Source of the DNA: Rouxiella aceris
GTDB lineage: Bacteria; Pseudomonadota; Gammaproteobacteria; Enterobacterales; Enterobacteriaceae
NCBI RefSeq assembly: GCF_012933545.1
Contig: NZ_JAADJU010000003.1
Span: 186,001-250,000 of the forward strand
DNA: 64,000 nucleotides
Reading direction: 5' to 3'
Shown: positions 12,701-22,036 of the stretch, piece after piece
Numbering within the stretch: position 1 is the stretch's first letter
Layout: every line of letters starts with the position of its first letter
The notes under the pieces: generated by a model
What the model saw: the letters and a program-made list of their open reading frames with translations, nothing else
Databases searched by the model: none
What the model was told of the DNA's origin: nothing
Translations under genes and position numbers: made by a program

Positions 12701-15026
12701 CATTGCCGATCAGGCCAAGGCGCTGCAAAACGGTGATTACGGCGGCAGCGTACAGATCCAACTGAATGTCGGGGCCAGTAAAAACACCTCGACTTCTGAA
12801 CTGGCGCAACGTCAGGCCAGTAGCAGCACGCTCAGCGGTGGCAGTAACGTTAATATCGTGGCGACCGGGGCGCGGGGACAAAGCGGTGATCTGAATATCA
12901 TCGGCAGCGGGGTAACCGGTAATAAAGTGACCCTGGCCGCGAAAAATGATCTGCTTCTGCAGGCGGCGACTGATACCAGTCAGGAAACCAGTAGCAACAG
13001 CGCCAGTGGCTGGAGCGGTGGCGTGCATATCTCGGTAGGCAAAGAAACCGGTATCGGTTTTCAGGCCAGCGGCTATCTCTCCAAAGGTTCGGCAGATGGT
13101 GATACCACCGATTACGTCAACACCCGTATCAATGGCAAAGATACCCTGACCCTAAGCAGCGGTCGCGATACTGTGTTGTCCGGCGCACAGGCAATGGGCG
13201 ATAAAATCACCGCCAATGTGGGACGAGACTTAACGATCACCAGTCTGCAGGACACCGATAACTATACCAGCCAGCAGCAAAGTATCAGCGGGGGGCTGAG
13301 TTTCACCTTTGGCACCATGACCGGCTCGGCTTCGCTGAGCATGAGCAAGTCAAAAATAAACAGCGAGTACGCCAGCGTGGGTGACCAGAGCGGACTCTTT
13401 GCCGGTGCACAGGGTTTTGACGTTTATGTTGGTAATCATACCCAACTTAACGGGGCTGTTATCGCGTCCACGGCGGAGGCCGAGAAAAATGCGCTGTCGA
13501 CGGCTAGCCTAGGCTGGAGCGATATTCAAAACAAAGCGGACTATAGTGCCAGCAGCGCAGGGATCTCCGTCAGTGCCTCTCGGGATAATGCGAAAAATGC
13601 TGATGGCAGCAATAAAATGGACGGCAAAACCCCAGTGATGCAAAACAGTGGGATGGCCTTGCCGACGTTTGTCAACAACTCCGGCAATGCCTCGGGGACG
13701 ACGCGTTCAGCAATTGGTGCAGGCAGTATTACAGTTCGTAACGCCAGTCAGCAGACACAGGATATCAGCACGCTCAGTCGCAATACCGACGATGCCAACG
13801 GCCATATCGATAAAATCTTTGATAAGGACAAAATAGAGAAAGACCAGGCGGTAGTACAACTGGCGCAACAGGTTGCAGCGCAGACGGTAAGCAATATCAG
13901 CAATCAGCTGATATTGAATGCCAAAGAGGATGCTGCCAATAACCTATTGGCGGACAAAAATTATCAATCTGCTTCGCCAGACATACAGAAAAAGCTGATG
14001 GATGCAGCTAATCTTGCAGTTGACCAAAAATATGGTATTGGTAGTACCTACTGGACGGCGGCGACGGCGATCAGCGGAGCGCTGGCCGGATTAGCCGGAG
14101 GGAATGGTGGCGCTGCGTTGGCCGGAGGACTGGCCCCTTATTTGTCGGAAGCGGTGAAAATCGCGACGACGAAAGAGGGAGAGGTGAATGTTCCCGCTAA
14201 CCTGGCAGGTCATGCGCTGGCCGGCGCCCTGATTGCCTATCTGCAAGGTGGCTCCCTTTCTGCAGGGGCGGTTGGCGGTGCAGGAGGTGAAGCAGCGGCG
14301 AGGGTGATCAGCGCTGAGCTTTACCCAGGCATCAAGGCAGCGGACCTGACGAATGAGCAAAAAGCCAATATCAGTGCGTTAAGTACGCTGGCAGCGGGCT
14401 TGGCCGGAGGAGTATTAAACGACTCATCGATGGCCGGTGTACAGGCCGCGGCGGCCGGGAAGGTGGCTGTGGAGAATAATGCGCTGATCCTGCCAAATGG
14501 AATGATGAATTACGGACAGGCAGTTGCCTCCTGGAATCAGTATGCGGTAGACAATAATCTGACACAGGAGCAAACTCAGGAAGGGTTGAATAGAATTGCT
14601 ACTGGCGAAGGGCCTTCTTGGGGAACAGAGTATAAAGTTAAGCCATATGTAAAAGGTGAAGTGGCCGGAGGTGCAGGGGCTGGTTATTACTTTGATACGA
14701 GTATAGACCCATACCAGATTTCAGCTAATCGTGGGGAAACATTAGCTGTCGGTGGACGCATCTCTGGGCAGATAGGGATTCAGTTTGGACCATATTTCCC
14801 TGGGACTATTGATTCCGAAAAAAATAGCTCCATAGGCTCAGGACTTGGGGTTATTTCTAGCGAAGTCTCTTATGGAAAAGATGGTTTTGGTTTTAGTTTC
14901 GGAGTGGGACCTGCGTGGGGATGGAGTGGCGTGTCAACCAATGTTGCCGGCGAAAAAATGGACATCAATGGTTCTTCTGGAACTGAATTCTATCATCATA
15001 ACTTCGGCCAAGATAAAGCAAAATGA
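3762..15026 (+). CDS. cdiA: CdiA contact-dependent inhibition filament with C-terminal toxin
   Basis: A 3754-residue exoprotein. It has an ordinary signal peptide (about residues 1-34, ending PALAAG) and a TPS secretion domain with the [12 protein letters not shown] signature near residue 145. Very long filamentous haemagglutinin repeats follow (about 300-1850), then a non-repetitive Tyr-rich region (about 1990-2430, candidate receptor-binding/YP region), then a second repeat block (FHA-2, about 2430-3370). The pre-toxin domain ([18 protein letters not shown]) ends in the VENN motif at 14469-14480, residue 3570. The last ~181 residues are the variable toxin. I do not recognise this toxin: it opens with [13 protein letters not shown] and ends in a Gly-rich beta-like region. 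The stop overlaps the immunity start (ATGA). The pre-toxin sequence is duplicated twice downstream. Confidence 0.95.
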   Translation: MKVNKPLPVARWKRWLSYGLMTWLVWQPVMPALAAGVTVANGNTSLDQAANGVPVINIATPNQAGISHNQYNDFNVGSQGLILNNASGKLTPTQLGGLIQNNPNLQAGKEARGIINEVVAANPSQLNGYLEVAGPAANVMVANPFGITCNGCGFLNTPNATLTTGKPVLAADGSLQSLEVTQGAITVEGQGLDARQSDYFSLVSRAAQINAGIYARDLQVTLGANHLDAQGHATPIAGAAQPVVAIDTGALGGMYANRIHLVSSDKGVGVNLGNLSAATGDIQLDASGKLTLANTTAQGQLTANAQAIALQGAQQSGGDMALNSQGELAVQGSQLTSGGQLQLNATQLTSDRPARVSAAGNINATASGGQWQGSLTAGKDLQLNTGDFANQGTLAAGGNAHLSTQHLSNSGTLQALGSQSLQASTLDNSGYIQANGAQQLTTGSLHNQGAINAQGALQLVATRDFTQSRTGSVDAGGALTVAADQGALAGTFTGRQNSQLTFGTLTTEAGSSIAGSGELLLNADNAQLGGLLSTDQRLGGHFGQLTTLAGSQIQAGNDADIQARDSAMLGGNLRAGQNLQLGSGDLSSVASAQVYAVGNIQASAGDGGEWNGSLTAGGNLGVNAARLTNNGTLAAAGDTQLTAQTLTNSGLVQAQGSQMLTTTDLANSGRLQSGGAQQIHTNTLDSQGLIGSQQSLGLQVDGTATVAEQGALFAGDQLTLGGGQLTFNGVLTGKNGLSLDSDGVTTGQASRLSSLGNIRLNAGQQTLNGQLSTAGNIALTSNDLNVGSQGSLHSDQDLSLVARHEAQLAGALDGQTLEASGGALQLTDSGELSSLGDMHLSATQQQLDGATHAGNNLAITADQLNAAVGGKTSAQNDVQTTATAGQWSGSLIAGRDLSFTSGDFSNDGTLAANRNGQFSFGTLSNQGLLQSLGSQQLTGETLNNNGTAQSGSDQTLILNQLNNQGLTGTQGNLTLTLRDGLTAGDSSSLLADGRLTLNTARADLGGTLSGTQGADLTATTLTSRSGSQQTSQGDIRLNANVASLGGFLSSDGNLALTTQQLTTAQNSQTQGKTALGIDARQQADLNGKLLTPGTLTLQGDTLNNAATLGARDITVTATTLTNRGSLTADNGLHIQAQTLQQQGSLAAQNLMSLAGQTQVNQGNITAGDLDIQASGGLNNQQAGVISASRGVTLTAPTLVNNGTLAAQTLGVNAGSISNYGLLQGNGDANLTTDSLGNAASGQVLAGGLLAVQAGDTQNQGRLQGAQLNLSGNRLNNSGTLLGSGGLNARMQGDLTNTGSLLTSANATLNAATLENSGQLLSNQDATLTTTRLSNQGQIQGNTLTLNAGGVDNSGNLIGLQGLTLQLQQDLTNATSGKLLTQNALSVTAGQVTNNGTWQADSADLHANQLDLNGAIQTASRASLALSGALNTGAQGSLVSRGLAVLQAASLTNQGNWSADNLTLQGGSLSSRGAISGVSGLTTTLGGQLQLLQGGSLLSGGTANLNADSLSNSGTLQANHLLLTARTLWNNGVLQGQQSLQARIQDGVGNAGGGTLRSQGTLDIGAQTLVNQGLLQGDGVSLLTLGNSLDNQGRLLTGDRLTLSAPTLSNSGVLQAQGLTLSGNTLSNSGTLSGLGDSALYVDQISNGGQLQGDRLQLNGSVLHNNGTVLGSQALGLNVQYADNQAGGNLYSAGDLTLVTPALNQSGSLLALGNMTLQLGSGLTQTGTLAAGQTLALSTQGDLNVLGTLQGNAIQLNATGNFVNNGQLRGGGGTVAVEANTLTLNGNGSVQSGGDIRLNSHGQLINSGFVGSAGNLLMSAVGPLTNSALLYAGNTLQLLADSIYNNHGDILAGNSLWLQKDVAGNANNEVINTSGNIETTNGDITINTGHLLNQRDGLSTSSSYQAGDSQASGSANSIQLVKADFDPAELETTTTWHHEGSNGKNNGTDVFNTFMEPINSGKEKRLLVGTSTVVVTAKGGAGRIAANNNLNVNAGTLDNIAGNMLSGQNMTLSGGSLNNQSYTNSVQSEYLTYVFDTKLGSKHYLVRKGSSNGYDDFTNDATFTFYLSGAPEYETTSTIGGEYRSVIQAGGAVNASFSNNISNTTTTANAGNLSHALSAPTLSGTAGLQQVGGAQRQQLAAGQNLVVGSGQWTDAINNALMQIGNQGASLTDYPLPTSNNGLFVASQDPASRYLITTNPQLGGIGKTDPSLFSALNDYLARSPSSLSTVSQLNAQHSVAPTLVAGSVPAQGTVVNPVVQPGTPGNPRIETAPVYTDESQFIGSSYFLQRLNLTPNYDYKFLGDAAFDTRYVSNAVLSQTGQRYVGGTGSDLQQMQYLINNAADQQQGLGLQLGVSLSPEQVAALSKSIVWWEKTTVNGQTVLAPKLYLAANDTQALTGSVISGSTVNLDAGHIVNAGSTLQAQTQLVAKSSSTLDNLNAGLIASSGSLQLSSLGDINNIGASISGQTVALTSLNGNINNITQAQQWTAAPVSSKNSGTQLNFSQTLTGDMATISAGKGLSLSAGNNINNTGAKLTAGSDLQLVALNDINIQGNALSTAKTTASGNTHTSDSQASSVSAGGNLRASAGQDLTVAASAVTATGDASLSAGRDITLAAMDKSSHQTTANSQNDSNNATRSTLSSGGNLALSAGRDINSQAAQLAADLNASLSAGRDVNLAAQQTSSYSENHDSHSEHISESVRQQGTEITSGAATHIQAGQDINAQAAGVTASGDLALNAGRDINVNSATASDYSYDEESKTSRHLFSKTTTHTVKEDFSTQEQGSQLSGSNVSLVAGQNIGVSGSSVVGSGDVTLQAGKDLNITAATEQQSSYRLDEKKTSGMFSGGSLGVTFGSKSTRQQINQNGTTESQSSSAIGSTGGNVNLIAGEKAHISGSDVIAKNDLNVVGGAVTIDTGNDMLTRKQIYEQKQSGLTLSLSSPITDALLSIGSSVKKASDSGDARLGALYGMAAVQDAWAAKQSGGIADQAKALQNGDYGGSVQIQLNVGASKNTSTSELAQRQASSSTLSGGSNVNIVATGARGQSGDLNIIGSGVTGNKVTLAAKNDLLLQAATDTSQETSSNSASGWSGGVHISVGKETGIGFQASGYLSKGSADGDTTDYVNTRINGKDTLTLSSGRDTVLSGAQAMGDKITANVGRDLTITSLQDTDNYTSQQQSISGGLSFTFGTMTGSASLSMSKSKINSEYASVGDQSGLFAGAQGFDVYVGNHTQLNGAVIASTAEAEKNALSTASLGWSDIQNKADYSASSAGISVSASRDNAKNADGSNKMDGKTPVMQNSGMALPTFVNNSGNASGTTRSAIGAGSITVRNASQQTQDISTLSRNTDDANGHIDKIFDKDKIEKDQAVVQLAQQVAAQTVSNISNQLILNAKEDAANNLLADKNYQSASPDIQKKLMDAANLAVDQKYGIGSTYWTAATAISGALAGLAGGNGGAALAGGLAPYLSEAVKIATTKEGEVNVPANLAGHALAGALIAYLQGGSLSAGAVGGAGGEAAARVISAELYPGIKAADLTNEQKANISALSTLAAGLAGGVLNDSSMAGVQAAAAGKVAVENNALILPNGMMNYGQAVASWNQYAVDNNLTQEQTQEGLNRIATGEGPSWGTEYKVKPYVKGEVAGGAGAGYYFDTSIDPYQISANRGETLAVGGRISGQIGIQFGPYFPGTIDSEKNSSIGSGLGVISSEVSYGKDGFGFSFGVGPAWGWSGVSTNVAGEKMDINGSSGTEFYHHNFGQDKAK

Positions 15027-15466
15027 ACCCCGACATCATCACGATCACGCTATCAATGGCAATCTTTTTTATGTCATTCTATCATTATGCTAGAAGTACC
15101 AAGATACCCCTAAACTCCCCGGTAGGTATGAACGAGTATTTTAGTGGCATATTTTTCCTTAGAAAAAGTTCCTTTAGTTTGTCTTGGGGGCGAGTAGCAT
15201 TACTTATTGGATTCCCGCTGTCATATGCCCTAAAGTTTATCCGTGATGGTGAAGGAGTCGTTTACTTTCCATTGATTGTGATAACTTGGTTTACCGCGTT
15301 ATATTTTTATAAATATGCTGGTTGTTTCAACGGGGTAGTTGAGGGGCAAAAAGGATTTTTTAGCATACTCTTAAAAGGAAAAATCGGTGGGCTGGCTGGT
15401 ATTTTATTATGGTTGCTCCGCGCTTTATATATTGCATCAGTTATATATGTATTCTTGAATAGATAA
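15023..15466 (+). CDS. cdiI: CdiI immunity protein, polytopic membrane type
   Basis: A 147-residue protein whose start codon overlaps the cdiA stop (ATGA), the usual arrangement for translationally coupled immunity. Three or four hydrophobic segments are visible: [49 protein letters not shown] and [18 protein letters not shown]. An integral inner-membrane immunity protein suggests that the cognate CdiA toxin acts at the membrane, for example as an ionophore (inference from other CDI pairs). I recognise no named family. The gene is markedly AT-richer than cdiA, as CdiA-CT/CdiI pairs commonly are. Confidence 0.8.
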   Translation: MNPDIITITLSMAIFFMSFYHYARSTKIPLNSPVGMNEYFSGIFFLRKSSFSLSWGRVALLIGFPLSYALKFIRDGEGVVYFPLIVITWFTALYFYKYAGCFNGVVEGQKGFFSILLKGKIGGLAGILLWLLRALYIASVIYVFLNR

Positions 15467-15495
15467 GATTATCATTATTTAGAAATGTTGTTGTT

Positions 15496-16170
15496 GAGAA
15501 TAACTTCATGGTCCCACCACCGGCGGCCCCTGTGGTTGTAGGTGGTGAAGCGGCAGCCGTCGCCGGCGCGGTAGGTCAGGGCGTTCGTCAGGTAAGCGGT
15601 AAAGACGACGACGAGGAGATGGGGGGAAGCTGTGAAGGCACCCGCGAGCAGTGCGCGATGCGTGACGGCACCCGTGGGCCGGAACATACTGAGTTACCGA
15701 TAGCGGATAAAGATCCGACCGGCGGCAAGCTGGAAAATCCGGCCCCGACAGAGAACACGGCCACCACGCTGACGACGCCGGATCAGTCGGACAAGAACGG
15801 AGCCAGCCATACCGGAAAAACCGATGGCGCACCGTCTACGGCCGGAAATACCACCACGACGCCGATCCCGGATGGGCCGAGTCAGGATGATTTGGCGTAT
15901 TTGACTGAGGGGCATATGTTGGGGGCTAATGGAGTTCAGACCTCCAGTAAAACTATATGGAAAGGTGCCGGTAAGGAACGAATAGATGTAGAAAATCCGG
16001 CACCGGGGCAACTACATTATCAAGATAATAAGGATAATAAATATCTTTATGATCCCAAGACGGATTCGTTCCCCGATGCGCCTAAGTCGGTAAATAGTCT
16101 ATTGAATGATCCATCATTTAGGAAGGAAATCAATAAAGGGATGACTCAGTATTTAGGAGAGAAGAAATGA
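15496..16170 (+). pseudogene. Orphan CdiA tip 1 (VENN + entry domain + toxin)
   Basis: The frame reads VENN at 15496-15507 and continues open to 16170, but there is no secretion domain and no convincing start, so this is a displaced CdiA C-terminus. Residues after VENN (FMVPPPAAPVVVGGEAA) up to TPIPDGP are nearly identical to the same part of orphan tip 2 and probably form the cytoplasm-entry domain. The toxin itself begins near GHMLGANGVQ and contains KERIDVENPAPGQLHYQD and KYLYDPKTDSFPDAPKSV. This C-terminus recurs in polymorphic toxins, but I cannot name its family or activity safely. The toxin part is intact and its stop overlaps the next gene. Tips of this kind are thought to be reserves that can recombine onto the intact cdiA. 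Confidence 0.8.
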
Positions 16171-16604
16171 AGTGCAATCAATTAATGGAAAAGGAAATGA
16201 GGTTTGCAGATTGGAGGGAGTTATCTCTTCCTGATGATTTGCAGTCATGGATTAATGGCGGTTTTGTAGAGGATGACGGCTGTATTTTTTTACGCTCTCT
16301 CTATAAAAATTACCAAGGATTAGATAATTTTCCTGATAGGACAGGAGTTGAATGTTTCGTAAACTCTTTTCACATTGATGATTATGTATCCGAACGGTAT
16401 CTCGATTACTCTTTTTTGTTTTGTGAGAAGATATTGTCTTGCTGGAAGAAATATAATCAGGTTAAGAAATTAAATGTGATTATTTCTCATGATGAATTTG
16501 GTGCAGTGGTTAAGTTTCATGTGAAGCGTCAGGACGAAAACTGGTTAAGTAGTAATCTTGAAGGATATGAAGAAGCAGTTTTAGAAACAAGTGAGCCTAT
16601 TTAA
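16167..16604 (+). CDS. Immunity protein for orphan tip 1
   Basis: A 145-residue, soluble, acidic and aromatic-rich protein (SWINGGFVEDDGCIFLRS) with no signal peptide or membrane segment. The ATG overlaps the toxin stop (ATGA), which identifies it as the cognate immunity gene. A soluble immunity protein fits a cytoplasmic, probably nuclease, toxin (inference). It is intact and followed at once by a strong terminator. No named family recognised. Confidence 0.75.
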   Translation: MKCNQLMEKEMRFADWRELSLPDDLQSWINGGFVEDDGCIFLRSLYKNYQGLDNFPDRTGVECFVNSFHIDDYVSERYLDYSFLFCEKILSCWKKYNQVKKLNVIISHDEFGAVVKFHVKRQDENWLSSNLEGYEEAVLETSEPI

Positions 16605-16612
16605 AGTTAAAA

Positions 16613-16647
16613 ACGATCCCGGCCCCTGAGCTGGGATCGTCGTTTTT
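16613..16647 (+). terminator. Rho-independent terminator after cassette 1
   Basis: Inverted repeat ACGATCCC...GGGATCGT (16613-16620 with 16633-16640), followed by TTTTT at 16643-16647. The A-run on the left makes it likely to work on the minus strand too. The same GATCCCGGC core recurs after other cassettes (21994, 27027, 27874). Confidence 0.85.
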
Positions 16648-16652
16648 ACCGG

Positions 16653-16871
16653 TCAGATCCTAAGCTCCGCCTCAATCACCAGCCGCCCGTGCTCGAGGGT
16701 GACGATAACGGGATAGCCGGTGTTGAAGCCGAGATCTTCCAGCCAGCGACCCTTCAGCGTGAGCAGTGAGGTTGCCAGAAAAAGCTTCATTGACCGGACA
16801 GGAAATGTTTTGTCAGTACCGTCATGCCGACGGTATGACAAAACCACCCGGTCAGGGCCATGCCCCGACAC
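16653..16871 (-). CDS. SymE-like toxin homologue, possibly N-truncated
   Basis: A 72-residue frame on the minus strand. The segment LLTLKGRWLEDLGFNTGYPV, then the basic/hydrophobic tail (VTLEHGRLVIEAELRI), matches the SymE (SOS-induced, AbrB-fold-derived) family: LKGxWLExxGFxxGxxVxV followed by GxLVI. Upstream VVLSYRRHDGTDKTFPVRSM fits the normal SymE N-terminal extension. The start is uncertain; GTG at 16871 is one choice and the frame stays open further upstream. It lies antisense to the CDI array, between two cassettes. Whether it is expressed is unknown. Confidence 0.65.
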   Translation of the reverse strand: MSGHGPDRVVLSYRRHDGTDKTFPVRSMKLFLATSLLTLKGRWLEDLGFNTGYPVIVTLEHGRLVIEAELRI

Positions 16872-16924
16872 CTCCGCGCGGAAACAAAAATCCCCGGTGC
16901 GGGCCGGGGGGGAGGATAAGGGTG

Positions 16925-17140
16925 TTATTCCTCAGCAAACGTCAGGCCGCCGGGGTAATGCCTGATCTAGTTGGCGGCGGCGTCCGGGTCAAAGGGTTCA
17001 ATGCTCAGCCCGTCGAGACAGTGCCACAGTTCGCGGGTGTTCTGGGCGGTGATAACCATGCAGCCGGGCATGACACGTATTTTTAACGGCATCCCGTCGG
17101 TAGACCCGGCTTCGGTAAGCCAGGCACCTTGCAGCGACAC
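16925..17140 (-). pseudogene. SymE-like remnant (second type), nonsense mutated
   Basis: Minus-strand frame from GTG at 17140: SLQGAWLTEAGSTDGMPLKI, then MPGCMVITAQNTRELWHCL, to a stop at 16925-16927. The same protein without the nonsense codon is at 25044-25256. Here the codon for the Trp in AANWIKHYPGG is TAG. The GAWLTEAGF...RVMPGCMVI pattern is SymE-like. It is probably non-functional. Confidence 0.6.
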
Positions 17141-17301
17141 CGCCTGAAAGCGGGCGTGCTCATAGCGTTCGGCTTGGGAATGCGTTGTATTGCCTTATCA
17201 TCGCAACCCAACACTGGATGGCAGCGGCTGACGCTGCTGCTATGATGCGTGGGTTGCAGGCGAAAGCCACGGCAGGGCGGTAGCGTGTCGGGGGCCCCTC
17301 A

Positions 17302-17978
17302 GTGCCTCTCGGGATAATGCCAAAAATCCTGATGGCAGCAATAGTAAGTCAACTTACGTAACAGGTCACCGGGCAGACGATCGTGATGATAAGCGATCAA
17401 CTCATCTTGAAGGCCAAAGAGGAAGCTGCCAATAACCTATTGGCGGACAAAGATTATCAGTCTGCTTCGCCAGACATACAGAAAAAGCTGATGGATGCTG
17501 CTAATCTTGCAGTTGACCAAAAATATGGTAATGGTAGTACTTACTGGACGGCGGCCACGGCGATCAGCGGAGCGCTGGCAGGATTAGCCGGAGGGAATGG
17601 TGGTGCGGCGTTGGCCGGAGGACTGGCCCCTTATCTGTCGGAAGCGGTGAAAATCGCGACGACGAAAGAGGGAGAGGTGAATGTTCCCGCTAACCTGGCA
17701 GGTCATGCGCTGGCCGGTGCCCTGATTGCCTATCTGCAAGGTGGCTCCCTTTCTGCAGGGGCGGTTGGCGGTGCCGGAGGTGAAGCGGCGGCGAGGGTGA
17801 TCAGCGCTGAGCTTTACCCGGGCATCAAGGCAGCGGACCTGACGAATGAGCAAAAAGCCAATATCAGTGCGTTAAGTACGCTGGCAGCGGGCTTGGCCGG
17901 AGGAGTATTAAACGACTCATCGATGGCCGGTATACAGGCCGCGGCGGCCGGGAAGGTGGCTGTTGAGAATAACTTCAT
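17302..17978 (+). repeat. Second copy of the CdiA pre-toxin/VENN block
   Basis: Bases 17383-17978 repeat cdiA 13885-14480 almost base for base ([20 protein letters not shown] through VENN). 17309-17340 repeats the more upstream cdiA stretch at 13570-13605 (AGTGCCTCTCGGGATAATGC), with the part in between lost. A third, shorter copy lies at 19893-20115. These long direct repeats can serve as homology for recombining downstream tips onto cdiA. Confidence 0.85.
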
Positions 17979-18606
17979 GGCCCCACCACCGGCGGCCCCT
18001 GTGGTTGTAGGTGGTGAAGCGGCAGCCGTCGCCGGCGCGGTAGGTCAGGGCGTTCGTCAGGTAAGCGGTAAAGACGACGACGAGGAGATGGGGGGAAGCT
18101 GTGAAGGCACCCGCGAGCAGTGCGCGGTGCGTGACGGCAGCCGTGGGCCGGGACATACGGAGTTACCGATAGCGGATAAAGATCCGACCGGTGGCAAGCT
18201 GGAAAATCCGGCCCCAGACCAGAATAAGGGAACATCACTGGTTACGCCGGATCAGAGTGGCGGGCAGGGCGCAAGCAATACGGGTAGTAGCGATGGTGCG
18301 CCGGATATAGGCGGAAATACCACGACGACGCCGATCCCGGACGGGCCGAATAAAGATGACTTGACTTATTTAGCTCTTAAAGGGAAAGAACTTCAAGAAG
18401 CGGCCGGAAAACTAGGTTTTGACCAAAAAATCCCGGTGCCTAAAGTTCCATTCAATTCTCATGGGCAACCTGCATTCTTTGACGGTAAAACGTATATCAC
18501 GCCTGATGTTGACAGTCATAATGTTACCAATGGTTGGAAAATGTTTGACCGCAAAGGTAAGCGTATAGGCACATATGATGGTGATCTAAACAGGATTAAG
18601 GACTGA
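17383..18606 (+). pseudogene. Orphan CdiA tip 2: pre-toxin, VENN, entry domain and Ntox21 16S rRNase
   Basis: A 407-codon open frame without secretion signal: pre-toxin domain (codons about 1-195), VENN at about 195, then the same entry domain as tip 1 (PAAPVVVGGEAA to TPIPDGP), then a toxin of about 75 residues. The toxin contains GQPAFFDGKTYITPDVDSHN and ends GTYDGDLNRIKD. This matches the Ntox21 family, whose characterised member, the CdiA toxin of Enterobacter cloacae, cleaves 16S rRNA. The Asp-x-Asp-x-His-(x6)-Lys spacing of the reported active site is preserved (DVDSHN...K). The toxin is intact; only delivery is missing. Immunity follows 3 bases downstream. Confidence 0.88.
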
Positions 18607-18609
18607 TAT

Positions 18610-19047
18610 ATGTTTGGGATTTTTCCTGAAAATACACAGGTAGATATCGAGGGCGAATGCGTTTTGCCTGCATCAATAATCATTGATGATTTTTCAGAAA
18701 CGATGAATATACCTCTATCTTACTGGAATATAAGTGATTACAAAGATAACTGGTTAAGTTCTCTTGAAGAAGGACTGGCAAATAAAAAGCATGCTACTTT
18801 AGCTGTTTCAATGTATGAGCCTGAGAATACGAATTTTATATTAACTTGGGTGTTATATTTTTCGGGTAATAATGTGTTCGTTCAAAATAGCATTTTATTT
18901 TTAGATGAGTGTCCTGGGTTCACTCCTCAAACTATAAATAGTTTTACTCAACCGCGAACAACACATAATGAAGATGGTATGAAAATATCGGAATGGAATA
19001 CTGATTTAAAAAGTGTTCTCGATTTTTATCATAGTCTTAAAGACTAA
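18610..19047 (+). CDS. CdiI immunity protein of the Ntox21/E. cloacae type
   Basis: A 145-residue soluble protein directly after the Ntox21 tip. Its length and sequence (PLSYWNISDYKDNWL, LAVSMYEPENTNFI, DGMKISEWNTDLKSVLDFYH) fit the CdiI family that neutralises the E. cloacae 16S rRNase by covering the active site; this match is from memory. The frame is intact, so the cell should be protected against neighbours delivering an Ntox21 CdiA even though its own copy lacks delivery. A near-perfect terminator follows. Confidence 0.8.
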   Translation: MFGIFPENTQVDIEGECVLPASIIIDDFSETMNIPLSYWNISDYKDNWLSSLEEGLANKKHATLAVSMYEPENTNFILTWVLYFSGNNVFVQNSILFLDECPGFTPQTINSFTQPRTTHNEDGMKISEWNTDLKSVLDFYHSLKD

Positions 19048-19051
19048 AATG

Positions 19052-19079
19052 AATCCCAACCTCTCGCGGTTGGGATTTT
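19052..19079 (+). terminator. Rho-independent terminator after cassette 2
   Basis: Perfect 10-bp stem AATCCCAACC/GGTTGGGATT (19052-19061 with 19068-19077), loop TCTCGC, followed by a short T-run. Confidence 0.85.
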
Positions 19080-19150
19080 GAGACTGTAATTAAAATTGTG
19101 TAATTGCCTGTTTTTGATAGCTTCACTCCAACAATGGAGACATGCAATTT

Positions 19151-19905
19151 ATGGACGAAAAGAAACTCAAGGCACTTGCGGCCGAACTGGCTAAAGACCT
19201 TAAAACCGAAGCCGATCTTAATCAGTTTACTCGTATGCTGACGAAGCTTACCGTCGAAACAGCGTAACTGACCATCTGGGCCATGAGAAAAATGCACCGA
19301 AAACAGGCTCCAACACCCGCAACGGTTATTCATCCAAAACACTACTGTGCGACGATGGCGAGATTGAACTGAGCACACCTCGTGACCGCGAAAACACCTT
19401 CAAGCCTCAGCTCATAAAGAAAAACCAGACGCGCATCACGAAGATGGATAGCCAGATTTTATCCCTGTACGCCAAAGGCATGACCACGCGGGGAATCGTC
19501 GCCACGTTCAAAGAGATATACGACGCTAACGTGTCACCTACGCTGATATCTAAAGTCACCGATGCGGTTAAATAGCAGGTCATTAAGTGGCGAAATCGAC
19601 CTCCAGATGAGCTATATCAAATTGTTTTTATTGATTATATTTTTTTAAAGGTTCGTCACAGCGGCAACGTGATTAACAAAGCCATGTTCCTCGCTCTGGG
19701 TATTAACACCGAAGGCCAGAGAGAGCTGCTGGGTATGTGGCTGGCCGAAAAGGAAGGGGTGAAGTTCTGGCTCAGTGTGCTGACAGAGCTGAAGAACCGG
19801 GGGCTTCAGGATATCCTGATTGCCTGCGTGGACGGTCTGAAGGACTTCCCGGATGCCATCAACAGCGTCTATCCACAGACCCATATCCAGCCTGCAGGGG
19901 CGTAA
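19151..19905 (+). pseudogene. IS256-family (IS285/IS1414-like) transposase relic
   Basis: Begins MDEKKLKALAAELAKDL, continues TDHLGHEKNAPKTGSN, then LLCDDGEIELSTPRDR, ILSLYAKGMTTRGIVATF and VINKAMFLALGINTEGQ to PDAINSVYPQTHIQ. All are the known order in IS256-family Mutator-type transposases. A TAA at 19264 follows VETA, with loss of the expected next residues; a second TAG lies near 19573, followed by a corrupted stretch to 19660; and the C-terminal third is missing. The frame runs into CdiA sequence at GCAGGGGCG (19893). No terminal inverted repeats are left. It is inactive. Confidence 0.85.
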
Positions 19906-20763
19906 GGCGGTGCCGGAGGTGAAGCGGCGGCGAGGGTGATCAGCGCTGAGCTTTACCCGGGCATCAAGGCAGCGGACCTGACGAATGAGCAAAAAGCCAA
20001 TATCAGTGCGTTAAGTACGCTGGCAGCGGGCTTGGCCGGAGGAGTATTAAACGACTCATCGATGGCCGGTGTACAGGCCGCGGCGGCCGGGAAGGTGGCT
20101 GTTGAGAATAATCTGCTGGGTGGCAGTGAATGGCTCCAGACGGAAAAAGCCAGGGAGCATGGTGCTGATGTTCTCTCCTGTAGTGATAATCCTTCTGGTG
20201 AAGCCTGTAAGCGGGGGCAGGCTGAAAATAAAGCTTATGCAGCCGCATTAGCGACAGGTAGCGTTACCCTGTTACCGGGTGGTGCTCAGGCTATGTGGGA
20301 ACTGGGTGCTGGGGCGAATGCAGGTATCAGTTATCTGGCGGATGGCACGATAGATCCGGCGAATGCAGTGATAGCGGGTTGGGTAAATGTTATCAGCATG
20401 GGTAATGGCCTGGCGGGTACCGTTGGCTGGAATGCGGCAGGTGGTGCGCTGGGTAACTGGATTGATGACAAAGATCCACTGTCTGGTGCGCTCATCAATG
20501 GTGCTGGTTCTGGTATCGGCTATGGCATTGGTAAAGGACTCTCATGGGGAGTTAATGCCGGGGCAAACTGGTGGAAAGGTGGTCGGGATCCGAAGTTTAA
20601 TCCGACTTTGCAAAAATATACTGAAATTAAAGGCGATTTTGGTATATCAAAAGAAGTAACACCCAGTAACATTCCTGGCAGTTTTGGCGACATAGGAGCA
20701 TCTTTCTCTTCTGAGTATGGTGGGAAAAAACTCGAACCAATCATTGAGGATAAATTGAAATGA
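19893..20763 (+). pseudogene. Orphan CdiA tip 3 (partial pre-toxin, VENN, Gly-rich toxin)
   Basis: Only the last ~70 codons of the pre-toxin domain survive ([19 protein letters not shown], from 19906), then VENN and a ~218-residue tip. The tip contains LLPGGAQAMWELGAGANAGI, a run of small and hydrophobic residues (NAAGGALGNWIDDKDPLSGA, GAGSGIGYGIGKGLSWG) and a C-terminus ending LEPIIEDKLK. The Gly-rich, membrane-prone character plus a two-TM immunity protein suggests a membrane-acting toxin (inference). A TAA at 19903-19905 replaces the Val codon at the junction, so the tip cannot be read from the IS relic; GTG 19936 is the first possible start. The tip itself has no lesion. Confidence 0.78.
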
Positions 20764-21002
20764 AACCCTTCAATAAGAAAATATTAAACCTGCTGATTCT
20801 ATTTATCGCCTGTATGCTGGGGATTGTGGTTAGTTTCCTGTGTATCGCCTTTTCTATAGACGTTTTAGTTTGGATGCTAACAGGATCTTTCGATTTGACA
20901 AAAGCCGATATACTTAAAATCATTAAAATTGGTTGTGTGATTGGTACTTTCACTGGTGCTGTTTTTGTTATTGCCAGGCTATTTAAACTAAAAGGATTTT
21001 AG
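20760..21002 (+). CDS. Small membrane immunity protein for orphan tip 3
   Basis: An 80-residue protein starting in the toxin stop (ATGA overlap). Two hydrophobic helices: ILNLLILFIACMLGIVVSFL and IGCVIGTFTGAVFVIA, separated by a polar LTKADILKIIK stretch. It aligns along its length with the immunity protein of tip 4 (TM, then SFDLTKADI versus KVNLTREVI, then TM), so the two are paralogues. No named family recognised. Confidence 0.75.
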   Translation: MKPFNKKILNLLILFIACMLGIVVSFLCIAFSIDVLVWMLTGSFDLTKADILKIIKIGCVIGTFTGAVFVIARLFKLKGF

Positions 21003-21045
21003 AGTGAAGATAGGATAAAATTTCATCCACAGAGTTGGGATTGTT

Positions 21046-21732
21046 GTTGAGAATAACTCGCTGAGTGGTCTGGAAGGCTTCGGTACCGGCTTCCAGAATA
21101 ATGTCCAGGCCCAGGGATCGCTGGTAAATAATACCAATCTTACTGATGAAAACGGCAAAGTGCTGAATCCGGCAACACCAGAGCAAATTAAGTATGCCTC
21201 TGATAAGCTGGTGACGGGGGAATTACCGGAGGGTGCCAATATCACCAAAGTTATCGTGAATGGATATAAAGATGGTGTGTTGATAGCGGGAGCCGCTTAT
21301 TTAGGGCCAGCGGCATCGGTAGGTAAAGTGGTGGGCGGTGCAGTAATAGCGGAAATCGCCAACGGTACTTATCAGTGGTTCGATCTGAGTAAACCAGGCA
21401 ACGAAAATAAAGGCTGGGATTACTGGGGAAGTGTCTCGGCCGGCATTACAGGAGCACTGGCACCAGGCTGGAATATATGGCAGAACGCAGGGATCGCGGC
21501 AGGTGGAGCGCTCTTTACTGATGGACCTGACAAAGGTGCTTTAACTGGTACAGGAGCTGGTTGGGGATTTGGTAGTGTGGTTGGTGTGGTTGCACCGCCT
21601 GTATTGAAACCAGTTTTAGGCCCTGGCTCTGGCTTTGTTAGTGATGTTATTGGTTCTGTTGGCGGTGAATTTATTGGTAATAAAGTTAAAGATAAAATAA
21701 ATAAGAAGGACTCTAATGATGCTGAAAAATAA
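21046..21732 (+). pseudogene. Orphan CdiA tip 4 (VENN + Gly-rich toxin)
   Basis: Starts abruptly with the VENN codons at 21046-21057 (preceded by GTTGTT, as at 15493) and stays open to 21732. The N-terminal part (LSGLEGFGTGFQNNVQAQGS) differs from tip 3. The rest has the same style: VLIAGAAYLGPAASVGK, an aromatic stretch YQWFDLSKPGNENKGWDYWG, then Gly/Ala-rich helices (AGITGALAPGWNIWQNAGIA, GAGWGFGSVVGVVAPPV) and a tail GGEFIGNKVKDKINKK comparable to the end of tip 3. A membrane-acting toxin is inferred from this and from its membrane immunity partner. No start codon or secretion signal; frame intact. Confidence 0.78.
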
Positions 21733-21985
21733 AAAACAGAAAATAAACTTGAGGCTTTTATTTTTAAGTATTGTTTATCTTGTTGTTTGTTGTTTTATTT
21801 TTTTCTTTATAGCTAGTGTTGGTATTGATTTGATTTTTGATGGTAAGGTGAATTTAACGCGAGAAGTAATTATAGATGTCATCGTTGTAAGTACTATCGC
21901 GGGCACTGCGGGAGGGCTGGGTTCATGGCTCTTCGCTAAAATAGACGAACGTAAAGCTCGCAAATCTCCCCCATCCGATCCGTAG
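21716..21985 (+). CDS. Small membrane immunity protein for orphan tip 4
   Basis: An 89-residue protein overlapping the toxin by 17 bases. A basic N-terminus (KNKKQKINLR), then a strong TM (LLFLSIVYLVVCCFIFFFIA), a polar loop (DLIFDGKVNLTREVI) and a second TM (VVSTIAGTAGGLGSWLF). It is paralogous to the 80-residue immunity protein at 20760. Intact and followed by a terminator. An alternative ATG two codons later is possible. Confidence 0.75.
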   Translation: MMLKNKKQKINLRLLFLSIVYLVVCCFIFFFIASVGIDLIFDGKVNLTREVIIDVIVVSTIAGTAGGLGSWLFAKIDERKARKSPPSDP

Positions 21986-21993
21986 TAAACAAC

Positions 21994-22027
21994 GATCCCG
22001 GCCAGTCTCCTGAGCCGGGATCTTTTT
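21994..22027 (+). terminator. Rho-independent terminator after cassette 4
   Basis: Stem GATCCCGGC/GCCGGGATC (21994-22002 with 22014-22022) and TTTTT at 22023-22027. Same core as the terminators at 16613, 27027 and 27874. Confidence 0.87.
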
Positions 22028-22036
22028 ACCCGCCGA

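Noticed and set aside
10428-13028. Minus-strand open frames of 225 and 307 codons opposite cdiA
   Set aside because: Repetitive, GC-biased antisense of FHA repeats; stop-free length comes from the coding strand's codon bias. No protein-like composition.
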